Assembly (NCBI GenBank): GCA_964535875.1
Contig: CAZHUE010000042.1
Location: 1 to 16,610 of the forward strand
DNA length: 16,610 nucleotides
DNA from: QPIN01 sp964535875
GTDB lineage: Bacteria > Pseudomonadota > Gammaproteobacteria > Methylococcales > Methylomonadaceae
Direction: 5' to 3'
Shown: positions 1 to 8,897 of the stretch, one piece after another
How positions within the stretch are numbered: position 1 is the stretch's first letter
Layout: every line of letters starts with the position of its first letter
The notes under the pieces: generated by a model
The model's database searches: none
What the model was told of the DNA's origin: nothing
What the model saw: only the letters and a program-made list of their open reading frames with translations
Position numbers and translations under genes: made by a program

Positions 1-2
1 AT

Positions 3-2990
3 AAAATTAAATACAAAGCGAAAGATGAAGTAAGTGAAATTGTTCATTCGTCAAAAATCTTGATGGAAAATATACAATTAACTATAGAACATGCTGCATT
101 AATCGCACAGGGAAATTATTCTAATAATATTATTATCCAATCCCCTGATGATCAATTAGGTACTGCGATCAATGAAATGACTGATGCGCTTCGTACTTCT
201 GAAAATACAACACAACTAGTGATAGATAAAGCCTTTAGAATTGCTGAAGGAGATTTCTCACAAGCAGAACTACCAGAAATTCTAAGAAAAACACCTTTGG
301 GTTCAGCCATTAAAAAAATGACGGATTCCTTACGCGAAGTCACAGAAGAATCGACAACCCAAAATTGGTATCAGAAAGGTCAGGCAGAACTGAATGAATA
401 TATACAAGGTGACTTAAGCACTGAAGTGGTTGCTGAAAAAGCTATTTTCTTTATCTGTAATTATTTGAATGCACAAATCGGAGCTATCTATATTACAGAT
501 AACAATAATGACTTACGTCTATCAGGTAGTTATGCCTTTGAAAGCCGGAAACGCATTGAAAATACCTTTAAATTCGGAGAAGGCATTATTGGTCAAGCTG
601 CATTAGAAAAGAAAGTGATTCGTTTTAATCATGTTCCGAAAGATTATATTCAAATTACTTCCGGTTTAGGAGAACATGTACCTCGAAGTCTTATTGTTAT
701 TCCTTTAATTAATGTTAATAAGGTCATTGCGGTTATTGAATTGGGCTCAGTTACAGCTTTTTCAGATATTCAGGTTCAATATTTAAAAACAATAGCATCC
801 TCTGTCGCTATCAGTTTATTGACAGCCGAAAACAGAACACAGACTCAAATTTTATTAGAACAAACACAACAACAAACGAGTGAGTTAGAACATCAAAAGC
901 AAAAATTGCAACAAAGCCATAATGAAATTGCCAAGCACGCCTATGAAATGGAGCAGCAGAAACAAGAGATTGAAGTAAAAAATAAAACGCTACAAAAAAC
1001 ACAAAAACAGATTGAAGAAAAAGCACAAGAACTTGAACAAGCCAGTCGTTATAAATCCGAGTTTTTAGCAACCATGAGTCATGAAATCCGTACCCCGATG
1101 AATGGTGTACTAGGCATGACAGAATTATTATTACAGAGCAATTTAGATGAACAGCAAAAAAATTATGCAGAGACTATATACCGCTCAGGCGATGCGTTAT
1201 TACAAATCTTAAATGATATTCTGGATTTATCTAAAATTGAATCTGGAAAAGTTTCCCTGGAAATTTTGGATTTGAATTTTGAAGACATTTTATTTGACAC
1301 TATTGAAGCCTTCGCTCCTCTAGCACATCAAAAAGGGATTGAATTACTTGCCCACTTTTCCCCTCCGTCACAACCCCTATCTTTAAAAGGAGACCCAGTA
1401 AGATTACGACAAATTTTGGTTAATTTAATAGGTAATGCTATTAAATTTACTGAACATGGGCATATAGAAGTTAAGATAATCTGTGTCAATGAGGAAGAAA
1501 ACCAAGTCAATTTACGGATTGAAATAAACGATACGGGCATTGGTATTAAACAAGAAGCAATCACAGGCTTATTCAAACCTTTTGTTCAGGCAGATGGATC
1601 AACAACACGAAAATATGGGGGTAGCGGGCTAGGCTTGTCTATTGTTCAACGCTTAGTCGGGTTAATGAAAGGTAATATTGGAGTTAACAGCGAGTATGGA
1701 CATGGCTCTTGTTTTTGGGTTGAATTACAGCTAGAAAAACAAAAATATCAGAAAAACAAAAATCTACATTTAACTACAGATACCGACCCAGCTACCTTTT
1801 GTTCTGGAAAACAAGTTTTAGTGATTGATGATAACCCCATAATTTTACACATTATTGAATCTCAGTTACAACAGAAAGCATTTATTGTTCATTCCAAAAG
1901 TAGTGGAGAAGAAGGGTTAGCCTATATTGAAAAAGCGCAAAAAACTGAAACCCCTGTAGACCTGGTATTGTTAGATTATAAGCTGCCTGGTATCAATGGT
2001 TTAACTGTTGCTAAAACAATGGCAAATAATGACTTGTTAAAGAAAATCCCAATTATTGTACTGTCCTCCTGGTATGACAGTACAGAAATTCAGCAAGCAA
2101 AGTTACCTAATATTGTTCAGATTTTACCAAAACCACTCAAACAATCCGTGCTGTTTAATGCTTGTCAGGGTGTTTTTTCTAACACCTTAGAGCTACAGCA
2201 AACTAACAACCCAATTGTTTCAATCGAAAAAAGTAAAGTTTTAAGCGGAATAAATTTATTAGTCGCAGAAGATTATTCCACCAATCAGGCAGTGATTGTC
2301 AACATGCTTGAACAAATGGGAGCAACGGTTGAATGTGTTGAAAATGGATTATTGGTTCTTGAAAAACTTGATCAGCAACAATATGATTTGGTTTTAATGG
2401 ACTGTCATATGCCTGAAATGGACGGGTTTGAAACAACACTGGCTATTAGAGCAAGAAAATCCAGTGATGCAAGTGTACCAATCATTGCGGTGACAGCAGA
2501 TGCAATGAAAGAGGATCAGGATAGATGCCTGGAAGTAGGCATGAATGATTTTTTACCTAAACCTTTCAAAGGCGTTAATCTGTCAAAAATAATTTTAAAA
2601 TGGGTTAAAAAATCTGATAAACAAACCATATTCATCGAAACAGAGGTTACTGAATCAGAGATTAAACAGCTTGCCATTATTAATAAAAAATACCTCGCTG
2701 ATCAAAAAGAAGCGGTAGGTGATTGTTTTGATGAAATTGTTCAGGGCTATCTTCAGTCACTATCTGAGTCTGTTCAGCAGCTTAAAAAGCTATCTCAAAA
2801 GAACAATTTAAAAGAATTAACAAAAGTTGCTCATAAAATTAAAGGCGCATCAGGCACTATGGGAGCAGATGCATTATTTGATGTTTTAAGTGTGATAGAA
2901 AAACAAGCCAAAGCTAATATAAAACCCAAAGATGACCTAGTTATACAGCTAGAGACACTTACAGAAAAGACTATTATTGAATTATCGTGA
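3..2990 (+). CDS. Hybrid sensor histidine kinase with HAMP repeats, GAF, two receivers and HPt (5' end outside window)
   Basis: Membrane-type sensor kinase that autophosphorylates and passes phosphate His-Asp-His-Asp to a partner regulator. The frame is open to the window edge, and codons before the TTG at 60 encode HAMP-like sequence (DEVSEIV), so the true start lies upstream; any transmembrane sensor part is missing. Numbering from codon 60: HAMP-like repeats with IAQGNYS and IAEGDFS (about 10-100), GAF (about 110-260), glutamine-rich coiled coil (260-330), HisKA with SHEIRTP and His341, HATPase with N, G1 (DTGIGI) and G2 (GGSGLGLSI) boxes, receiver 1 (Asp590/591, Asp639, Lys691), receiver 2 (Glu737/Asp738, Asp781, Lys834), and a C-terminal HPt with AHKIKGASG and His925. 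All phosphotransfer residues are present. It ends in TGA directly before the next gene, a REC-GGDEF-EAL protein and its likely partner. The architecture resembles BarA/EvgS-type kinases, but the signal is unknown. Confidence 0.93.
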   Translation, partial: KIKYKAKDEVSEIVHSSKILMENIQLTIEHAALIAQGNYSNNIIIQSPDDQLGTAINEMTDALRTSENTTQLVIDKAFRIAEGDFSQAELPEILRKTPLGSAIKKMTDSLREVTEESTTQNWYQKGQAELNEYIQGDLSTEVVAEKAIFFICNYLNAQIGAIYITDNNNDLRLSGSYAFESRKRIENTFKFGEGIIGQAALEKKVIRFNHVPKDYIQITSGLGEHVPRSLIVIPLINVNKVIAVIELGSVTAFSDIQVQYLKTIASSVAISLLTAENRTQTQILLEQTQQQTSELEHQKQKLQQSHNEIAKHAYEMEQQKQEIEVKNKTLQKTQKQIEEKAQELEQASRYKSEFLATMSHEIRTPMNGVLGMTELLLQSNLDEQQKNYAETIYRSGDALLQILNDILDLSKIESGKVSLEILDLNFEDILFDTIEAFAPLAHQKGIELLAHFSPPSQPLSLKGDPVRLRQILVNLIGNAIKFTEHGHIEVKIICVNEEENQVNLRIEINDTGIGIKQEAITGLFKPFVQADGSTTRKYGGSGLGLSIVQRLVGLMKGNIGVNSEYGHGSCFWVELQLEKQKYQKNKNLHLTTDTDPATFCSGKQVLVIDDNPIILHIIESQLQQKAFIVHSKSSGEEGLAYIEKAQKTETPVDLVLLDYKLPGINGLTVAKTMANNDLLKKIPIIVLSSWYDSTEIQQAKLPNIVQILPKPLKQSVLFNACQGVFSNTLELQQTNNPIVSIEKSKVLSGINLLVAEDYSTNQAVIVNMLEQMGATVECVENGLLVLEKLDQQQYDLVLMDCHMPEMDGFETTLAIRARKSSDASVPIIAVTADAMKEDQDRCLEVGMNDFLPKPFKGVNLSKIILKWVKKSDKQTIFIETEVTESEIKQLAIINKKYLADQKEAVGDCFDEIVQGYLQSLSESVQQLKKLSQKNNLKELTKVAHKIKGASGTMGADALFDVLSVIEKQAKANIKPKDDLVIQLETLTEKTIIELS

Positions 2991-3005
2991 GTGAGATTAA
3001 GAAAC

Positions 3006-5444
3006 ATGTCTATATATATATCTAAACCCCTAATTTTAGTCGCAGAAGACGACAAAATCACTTCTACTATTTTGACTAAGAGATTAGAAAATGCTGGTTA
3101 TTTAGTCATTACTGCGACTACGGGTACTCAAGTTATTGAACAATGCTGTAAACAACAACCTCAGCTTGTATTGATGGATGCCTCTATGCCAGAACTTGAC
3201 GGTTTTGAGGCTTGTCAGCGTTTAAAAAATCACTCAAACCCTTTAATAAATACTATTCCAATTATTATTGTCACTGGGTTAGAAGATCAGTCAGTTATTG
3301 ATAATGCATTTAAAGCTGGTGCAGAAGATTATATTCAAAAACCGGTTAATTGGAATTTATTAGAACATCGTCTAAAGATCTTAATACAAAAGATTGATGC
3401 TGAAAAGTCATTACGAGAATCTGAATCAAAATTTCAAGCTATTGCTGAATCGGCAAATGATGCGATAATCACGGCAAATCACTTAGGTGAGATTACATTT
3501 TGGAATCGTGCTGCATGCGTGGTTTTTGGTTATACAGAAACTGAAATACTAGGTGATACAATTAATAAATTGATCCCTAAAGAATTTTTGAGTAAACATT
3601 TACAAGGGTTTTCACGAGCTAATAAAACTATAAACTCTCTGCCATGTAAACAAACCCTTCAAGTAAAAGGCATTAAGAAAAATGGAACCACTTTTCCTAT
3701 AGAACTTTTACTTTCTACCTGGACATCAAACGATCAGCAATTTTTTTCTTGCTTTTTAAGAGATATTTCTGAGCAACTAAATAAACAAAAAGAATTAAAT
3801 AAATTGTCAACGGCAGTAAAACAAAGCCCAAACCTTGTGGTTATGACTAATATTGAGGGTATTGTTGAATATGTAAACCCCCGAGTTGAAGCAATCACTG
3901 GTTATAAGAAAGAAAACATTATTGGAAAAAATATTTCCTTATTACGATCTGGTCTCAATAAGCTAACCGACAACCCTGAAGTGTGGGAGCAATTAAAACA
4001 GGGTATAGCATGGAATGGTTCTTTACAAAATAAGAAAAAAAATGGAGAGTTATATTGGGTTAGAGAAACCGTAACGCCTATTAATGATGATGAAGGCCTG
4101 GCCACTCATTTTATATCCACTCAAGAAGATATTACCAAAGAAAGAAAAATCGCAAAAGATAATGCTTACAGAGCTTCGCATGATCCATTAACAGGTTTAA
4201 TTAATCGTTATGAATTTGAACTACATCTGGAAGCACTACTAAGAAACACAGAAGACATGGAAACACATGCTTTATGTTTTATTGATCTGGATCATTTTAA
4301 GGTTGTTAATGATACAGCCGGACACTTAGCAGGTGATGAGCTATTACGACAATTAAGTACATTAATGAAACAAGTAGGAAGAAAACACGACAAACTAGCA
4401 CGCTTAGGTGGCGATGAGTTTGCTCTGGTTTTACCTCATTGTGAACAAGATAAAGCGCTTCAAATAGCGGAAATTTTGCGACGGTGTATTAGTGAGTATC
4501 AACTTGTCTGGGACAATAAAACACTAAAAGTAGGTTCAAGTATTGGAGTGGTCACCATAAAAAAAGGTGACCAAGCAACACAAGTACTAAAATTAGCTGA
4601 TACCGCTTGTTATGCTGCAAAAAATACCGGTAGAAATAAAGTTTATTTATTTTCTGAAAATGATAAATACCTCAATGAAAAGACAGAGGAACGTCAATGG
4701 GTAACTAAAATTGAGGATGCATTAGTCTCAAATCAATTTGCACTCTATGCACAAAAAATTGTGTCATTAGGCCCTACTTTCAGTATGCCTAAATATGAAG
4801 TTTTACTGCGCTTGGTTGATAAAGATAAATCAATCATTCCCCCCGGCGTGTTTTTACCCGTAGCAGAGCGATTTAATTTGGCCACAAAAATTGATTGTTG
4901 GGTGATAGAACAAACTTTGCTTTGGTTTAATGATCACAACTCTATTCTGGAGGAGTTAGAAAGCTTTAGTATTAATCTTTCCGGGCAAAGCTTGGCTGAC
5001 GCTAGCCTTCAACCTTTTATTATAAATTTGATTAACAGATTAAAATTCCCTACTGATAAGCTAGTTTTTGAAATTACTGAAACATCTGCCATTAATAATT
5101 TATCTCAAGCACAATCACTTATCTCAGGCTTACAAAATATTGGCGTGCGATTTTCACTAGATGATTTTGGTAGTGGATTATCATCCTTTGCATACTTAAA
5201 AAATTTACCCGTGGAATTTCTGAAAATTGACGGAATGTTTGTAAAAGATATTGAAAACGACCCCATTGATAGAGCAATGGTTAAGTCAATCAATGAGATT
5301 GGCCAAGTGATGGGTAAAAAAACTATTGCTGAGTTTGTTGAAGACCAGAAGATAGTCGCTATTTTAAAAGAAATTGGTGTTGATTTTGCTCAAGGCTATC
5401 ACTATAGCAAACCTAGCCCTATTAATGAGATTTTCAAAATCTAG
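3006..5444 (+). CDS. Response regulator REC-PAS-PAS-GGDEF-EAL (cyclic-di-GMP synthesis/breakdown)
   Basis: Dual-domain cyclic-di-GMP enzyme with an N-terminal receiver, 812 residues from the ATG at 3006. The frame could start at a GTG at 2991, directly after the kinase stop; ATG is preferred because MSIYISKPLILVAEDD matches a normal receiver start. Domains: REC 7-125 (Asp58 in LVLMDASMPE), PAS about 140-255, PAS plus PAC about 265-375, GGDEF about 390-550, EAL about 565-805. GGDEF is intact at 468-472, and the inhibitory I-site RKHD sits at 459-462, five residues before it. The EAL motif is EVLLR (Glu598), with INLSG, FEITET, DDFGSG (719-724), a KID lysine and AEFVE, so both activities look possible. 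Receiver control by the adjacent kinase, whose HPt ends just upstream, is the natural inference. Which activity dominates cannot be told from sequence. Confidence 0.93.
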   Translation: MSIYISKPLILVAEDDKITSTILTKRLENAGYLVITATTGTQVIEQCCKQQPQLVLMDASMPELDGFEACQRLKNHSNPLINTIPIIIVTGLEDQSVIDNAFKAGAEDYIQKPVNWNLLEHRLKILIQKIDAEKSLRESESKFQAIAESANDAIITANHLGEITFWNRAACVVFGYTETEILGDTINKLIPKEFLSKHLQGFSRANKTINSLPCKQTLQVKGIKKNGTTFPIELLLSTWTSNDQQFFSCFLRDISEQLNKQKELNKLSTAVKQSPNLVVMTNIEGIVEYVNPRVEAITGYKKENIIGKNISLLRSGLNKLTDNPEVWEQLKQGIAWNGSLQNKKKNGELYWVRETVTPINDDEGLATHFISTQEDITKERKIAKDNAYRASHDPLTGLINRYEFELHLEALLRNTEDMETHALCFIDLDHFKVVNDTAGHLAGDELLRQLSTLMKQVGRKHDKLARLGGDEFALVLPHCEQDKALQIAEILRRCISEYQLVWDNKTLKVGSSIGVVTIKKGDQATQVLKLADTACYAAKNTGRNKVYLFSENDKYLNEKTEERQWVTKIEDALVSNQFALYAQKIVSLGPTFSMPKYEVLLRLVDKDKSIIPPGVFLPVAERFNLATKIDCWVIEQTLLWFNDHNSILEELESFSINLSGQSLADASLQPFIINLINRLKFPTDKLVFEITETSAINNLSQAQSLISGLQNIGVRFSLDDFGSGLSSFAYLKNLPVEFLKIDGMFVKDIENDPIDRAMVKSINEIGQVMGKKTIAEFVEDQKIVAILKEIGVDFAQGYHYSKPSPINEIFKI

Positions 5445-5695
5445 AGTTGCCAAGGCACTATGAAAATAACCAAAAGCAATCAAACAAAGATAATTGATAC
5501 CGAAACCAGGTTAATGTCAATTATTGCTCTGACAGAGCATAAAAACGATATTCCGCTTAAAACCTGTTCAAGACCATAAGGCAAGTAAGAGGGGAGGGTT
5601 ATTTGTTGCGTAATCTAATCATCTCAGAGATATTGAGTTTTTTATAAGTAAAAAATAGGCATTCAATAATCAATTTAGAGATAGAACCAAATGTA
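5445..5695. other. Convergent intergenic region between two GGDEF-EAL genes
   Basis: About 250 bases separate the two convergent GGDEF-EAL genes. I see no convincing small gene. It holds a short perfect hairpin GCTCT-GAC-AGAGC (5526-5538) without a T tract, a purine-rich run near 5587-5598, and a weak stem followed by six T at 5623-5643. Confidence 0.5.
5623..5643 (+). terminator. Weak candidate intrinsic terminator after the REC-GGDEF-EAL gene
   Basis: CTCA (5623-5626) pairs with TGAG (5634-5637), extendable by one G-T pair, and is followed by six T. The stem is short and AT-rich, so this is only a candidate. It lies about 180 bases past the stop codon. Confidence 0.22.
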
Positions 5696-7867
5696 TTAGT
5701 CGTTTAACAAAATAGCATCATCAAAAGGACAAGGTTTATGAATCCCAAAACCTTGGGCGTAATTCACTCCAATTTCTGACAATATTTTTAAAATATCCTC
5801 ATTTTCCACAAATTCTGCCACCGTTGTTAAACCCATGACCTGACCCATTTTATTAATTGATTCAACAAATACCTTATCTATCTCATCATTTGCTATGTCT
5901 TTAACAAAATACCCATCAATTTTAATCACATCAATTGGTAATGATTTTAAATAAGCAAAGGATGACAATCCACTGCCAAAATCATCTAATGCAATCTTGC
6001 ACCCTTTGGATTGTAGTTTGGATAAAAAGACTTGGGCATGCTTTAAATTTGTTATAGCAGCTGTTTCTGTGATTTCAAAACAGAAACTTTCTGCGGAGTA
6101 ACTGGACTCATCCAATAACTGACAAATTCTCTCAAGAAACTCATTATCCCCCATTGATGCACCTGATAAATTTATTGATAAGGATAATTTATCTATATCA
6201 TTGTATCTATGCCTAATAATTTTCAGTTTTTTAAACACATTTTCAACGACCCAACGGTCGACGCTTCCAATAAGGTTAAAACGTTCTGCTGCCGGCAAAA
6301 ATGCACCTGGAGGAATAATTTGCCCCTCTTCTCCAACCATTCGCAATAAAACCTCATAATGATTTGAAACAACGGATAAAGTGTTTGCATCCTGTATCCG
6401 TTGTAAATAAAGCTCAAAATTATCATTATCTAATGCTGTTTGCAACCGAGAAATCCATTGCATTTCTTTCTGATGCACCGCTGAAGCAGAGCTATCACTT
6501 TGATGAAAATGTACTCGATTACGGCCTGTTTCTTTTGCAATATAACAAGCAGCATCTGCCGCACTTAGTATTTCTGAATCTTTAGCTTCTTCCCCTGTTA
6601 TTGCAGCGATACCGATACTCACACCAATTCTAAATGTTTGAGTTTGCCAGGCAAATCTAAAATCCTCTACCGCCTGCCGTAAATTATTGGCGACGACTAG
6701 CGCATGTTCTGCATCACAACTTTCCAACAAAAGACCAAATTCATCCCCGCCTAGTCGGGCTAACAGATCAGTTTTACGCGTTTTTTTATCTAAAACATCG
6801 GTGATTTGTACTAATAATTCATCACCCGCATCATGCCCACAGGTGTCATTTACTACTTTAAATTGATCTAAGTCCAGATATAAAAGGTGATGCTGTAAAT
6901 CGTCTGACTTGGCTTTTATCAACAAACTCTTCATCTCACCTTCAAATTTACGTCGATTGGCCAAACCTGTTAAAGGGTCATGCAACGCTTGCCAATTTAA
7001 TTCTGCAGATAAAGACCTTGCTTGAGTCACATCTCTAAACACTAAAATAGTGCCTAGCAAATTCTCATCTTCATCAAAAATTGGTGCGACAGAATCGGTG
7101 ATAGAAAAGCTAGAGTCACTCCCCTGTAACATATGATCTACATCATTAATGACAACATCTTTCCTATCAAGACACTTCAGTACCGGACATAAAATTGGTT
7201 CTTGCGTTTTCTCATCAATTAATTTAAAAACCTGATCTACATTTTTACCTTGCGCTTCATCTTCAAAAACACCTGTTAAAATTTCTGCGACGGGGTTCAT
7301 GGATAAAATGACACCTGCTTTATCCGTGGTAATCACGGCATCTGCAATTGCAGCCAGCGTTATTTGCGCTCTTTCTTTTTCTCTTTTTAATTTTTCTGAA
7401 AAAGCACGCGTTGTTTTTGCCTGATCTACTAGTTGCTTTTCACGATTAACTGCAGCACTGACATCTGTAATCTGGATTAAACAAAAATGCTGTTTATTAT
7501 CCAATAAAATTGGTTTAACTATAATTTGTTGCTCTAAAAATTGGCCAGAACTATGCTTTAAAGGAAATTGCTTACGATTTAAGGTTTGAGAAATAATGGA
7601 AGACATGCCATTATTTATCGAAGAATTCATAGCACGCTCTATACTACTTTTTTCCAAAACAGGAAATATTTCAAGCAATTTTTTACCTTCAGCGTTATCT
7701 ACATCAATTCCGCTATGTTTTGTAAACCATGGATTCCATCTATCGATACAAAACTTATTATCTAATAAAATTAAGCCCGTTTCACTGTTTAAAAATACTT
7801 TTTTACAAATACTATCTTTATCTGTACCAGAGGCAGCACTACAATAATCAATGTTTACATTACTCAT
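5696..7867 (-). CDS. PAS-PAS-GGDEF-EAL protein (cyclic-di-GMP synthesis/breakdown)
   Basis: Cytoplasmic dual-domain cyclic-di-GMP enzyme, 723 residues from ATG 7867, with no receiver and no transmembrane segment. A TTG at 7873 is an alternative start overlapping the cheC stop; an AGGTG stretch lies 4 bases before TTG and 10 before ATG. Domains: PAS about 25-135, short coiled coil 140-168, PAS/PAC 170-285, GGDEF 295-455, EAL 470-720. GGDEF is at 373-377 and the I-site RKTD at 364-367. EVLLR (Glu505), Asn566, Glu598, DDFGSG (628-633), Lys649 and AEFVE (Glu685) are all present, so both domains look competent. Its GGDEF-EAL half closely resembles that of the convergent gene at 3006-5444. It is the last gene of a receiver-CheC-GGDEF-EAL cluster, with two bases between the cheC stop and the ATG, so co-translation is likely. 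Confidence 0.93.
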   Translation of the reverse strand: MSNVNIDYCSAASGTDKDSICKKVFLNSETGLILLDNKFCIDRWNPWFTKHSGIDVDNAEGKKLLEIFPVLEKSSIERAMNSSINNGMSSIISQTLNRKQFPLKHSSGQFLEQQIIVKPILLDNKQHFCLIQITDVSAAVNREKQLVDQAKTTRAFSEKLKREKERAQITLAAIADAVITTDKAGVILSMNPVAEILTGVFEDEAQGKNVDQVFKLIDEKTQEPILCPVLKCLDRKDVVINDVDHMLQGSDSSFSITDSVAPIFDEDENLLGTILVFRDVTQARSLSAELNWQALHDPLTGLANRRKFEGEMKSLLIKAKSDDLQHHLLYLDLDQFKVVNDTCGHDAGDELLVQITDVLDKKTRKTDLLARLGGDEFGLLLESCDAEHALVVANNLRQAVEDFRFAWQTQTFRIGVSIGIAAITGEEAKDSEILSAADAACYIAKETGRNRVHFHQSDSSASAVHQKEMQWISRLQTALDNDNFELYLQRIQDANTLSVVSNHYEVLLRMVGEEGQIIPPGAFLPAAERFNLIGSVDRWVVENVFKKLKIIRHRYNDIDKLSLSINLSGASMGDNEFLERICQLLDESSYSAESFCFEITETAAITNLKHAQVFLSKLQSKGCKIALDDFGSGLSSFAYLKSLPIDVIKIDGYFVKDIANDEIDKVFVESINKMGQVMGLTTVAEFVENEDILKILSEIGVNYAQGFGIHKPCPFDDAILLND

Positions 7868-7869
7868 AT

Positions 7870-8499
7870 TCAATTAACACCTATAAATTCTTCAATATTC
7901 GCTTTGAATTGGGCAACTGAATCAACATCCATCAAAAAAGTCACATAACCCTGAATCTTCTTTTTTTCAATCGAAAAATCCATGTTTAACAACATTACAA
8001 TCGCATCGGAATAATCAACCTCAGTTTCAATAGAAAAAACTTTGTTTAATGTCCCTTGTATAAACGAAGGAATTTGTCCAAACATTTCCTTGCTAAACAT
8101 ATCGGCAATGCTACATAAACAGGCATTTAAAATGACATTTCCAATTTCCGTCATCGCCTCTTGTTCCATATCGGTTAGATCCTCTATAGCCAGATCGTCT
8201 TGCTGTAAAACAGCTCTGACCAATTCAAGACTTTGTTGTTCCGGAAACAAGAGCATGGCCTCTCCAGCAAAAGCACCATGAAAAGGTTGAAGCACACCAC
8301 TTACATTCGTTTTTGCCTTATCTCCAATAATTTTAGCAGCATCTGTACGATTAACGAACTGTACACTAGGTACACTTAATTGAACTTCTTCATTGATCAT
8401 TTCGCTTAGAGAAGCAGCCGCATTTCCCATTGCAATATTAAGCACCTCAGCAACAGCATCAATAAAAAATTCATCTAAAACAGGTGCTTTATCCAACAT
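7870..8499 (-). CDS. CheC-family aspartyl-phosphate phosphatase
   Basis: 209-residue CheC-type protein. CheC-family members dephosphorylate CheY-like receivers using Glu and Asn in a D/S-x3-E-x2-N-x22-P motif. Two copies are visible: Asp14, Glu18, Asn21, Pro44, and Glu114, Glu118, Asn121, Pro144, both with exactly 22 residues between Asn and Pro. In the second, Glu replaces the usual first Asp/Ser. Two active sites indicate CheC rather than single-site FliY or dimeric CheX. The start ATG overlaps the end of the upstream receiver gene by 11 bases, so the two are probably translationally coupled and the receiver is the likely substrate. No CheA, CheW, CheD or chemoreceptor gene is in view, so a role outside classical chemotaxis, linked to the following GGDEF-EAL protein, is inferred. 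Confidence 0.85.
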   Translation of the reverse strand: MLDKAPVLDEFFIDAVAEVLNIAMGNAAASLSEMINEEVQLSVPSVQFVNRTDAAKIIGDKAKTNVSGVLQPFHGAFAGEAMLLFPEQQSLELVRAVLQQDDLAIEDLTDMEQEAMTEIGNVILNACLCSIADMFSKEMFGQIPSFIQGTLNKVFSIETEVDYSDAIVMLLNMDFSIEKKKIQGYVTFLMDVDSVAQFKANIEEFIGVN

Positions 8500-8833
8500 A
8501 TTTTAATACTTTTGCTTCTGTAATAGGCTTTGGTATAAAATCAACTTTAAGTTGAATAGCTAATTTTTTTATTGCTTCTTGTACATTTGCTGTTAAAAAA
8601 GCAATTTTAGCATCAGGAAACTGTGGCCTTAAAATTTTGGCTGCCTCTCCCCCTTCCATAACCGGCATATTGTAATCAAGTAAAATAACATCCAAGTTTT
8701 CTCCTTTTGCCTTATCTACTGCATCCTGACCATCACATGCTTCAACGATCCCCCAGTCGGGGTGAGCAGTGCTAATAATTTTTTTTAACATCATCCTTGA
8801 CATTTTACTGTCATCTACCACTAAACATTTCAT
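8489..8833 (-). CDS. Stand-alone CheY-like response regulator receiver
   Basis: Single receiver domain of 114 residues with no output domain. The start at ATG 8833 is chosen because the protein then begins MKCLVVDDSKMSRMM, a normal receiver start, and GAGGGG lies 10 bases upstream. A longer frame reaches 8941 but adds atypical residues and would run into the 3' end of comEC. Phosphorylation residues are complete: Asp7/Asp8, Asp53 (LLDYNMP), Thr81 and Lys102 (PKP). Its 3' end overlaps cheC by 11 bases, making it the probable substrate of that phosphatase. It follows comEC by 64 bases on the same strand and may have its own promoter. The cognate kinase is not adjacent; the hybrid kinase at the left edge is one candidate. 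It could relay to the downstream GGDEF-EAL protein or act elsewhere. Confidence 0.9.
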   Translation of the reverse strand: MKCLVVDDSKMSRMMLKKIISTAHPDWGIVEACDGQDAVDKAKGENLDVILLDYNMPVMEGGEAAKILRPQFPDAKIAFLTANVQEAIKKLAIQLKVDFIPKPITEAKVLKYVG

Positions 8834-8843
8834 ACTTAAAAAA

Positions 8844-8849
8844 CCCCTC
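8844..8849 (-). promoter_or_regulatory. Ribosome binding site deciding the receiver gene start
   Basis: GAGGGG on the minus strand, 10 bases before ATG 8833. It supports the 114-residue receiver rather than the longer 150-residue reading. Confidence 0.6.
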
Positions 8850-8897
8850 AGCTTTATCTGGATAAAAAACCTCTTACTTAAAAAATAGCAGAAAAAA

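Noticed and set aside
5526..5538. Perfect five-base-pair hairpin between the convergent GGDEF-EAL genes
   Set aside because: It is followed by an A-rich run rather than T residues on the plus strand, and the stem is too short to call a terminator.
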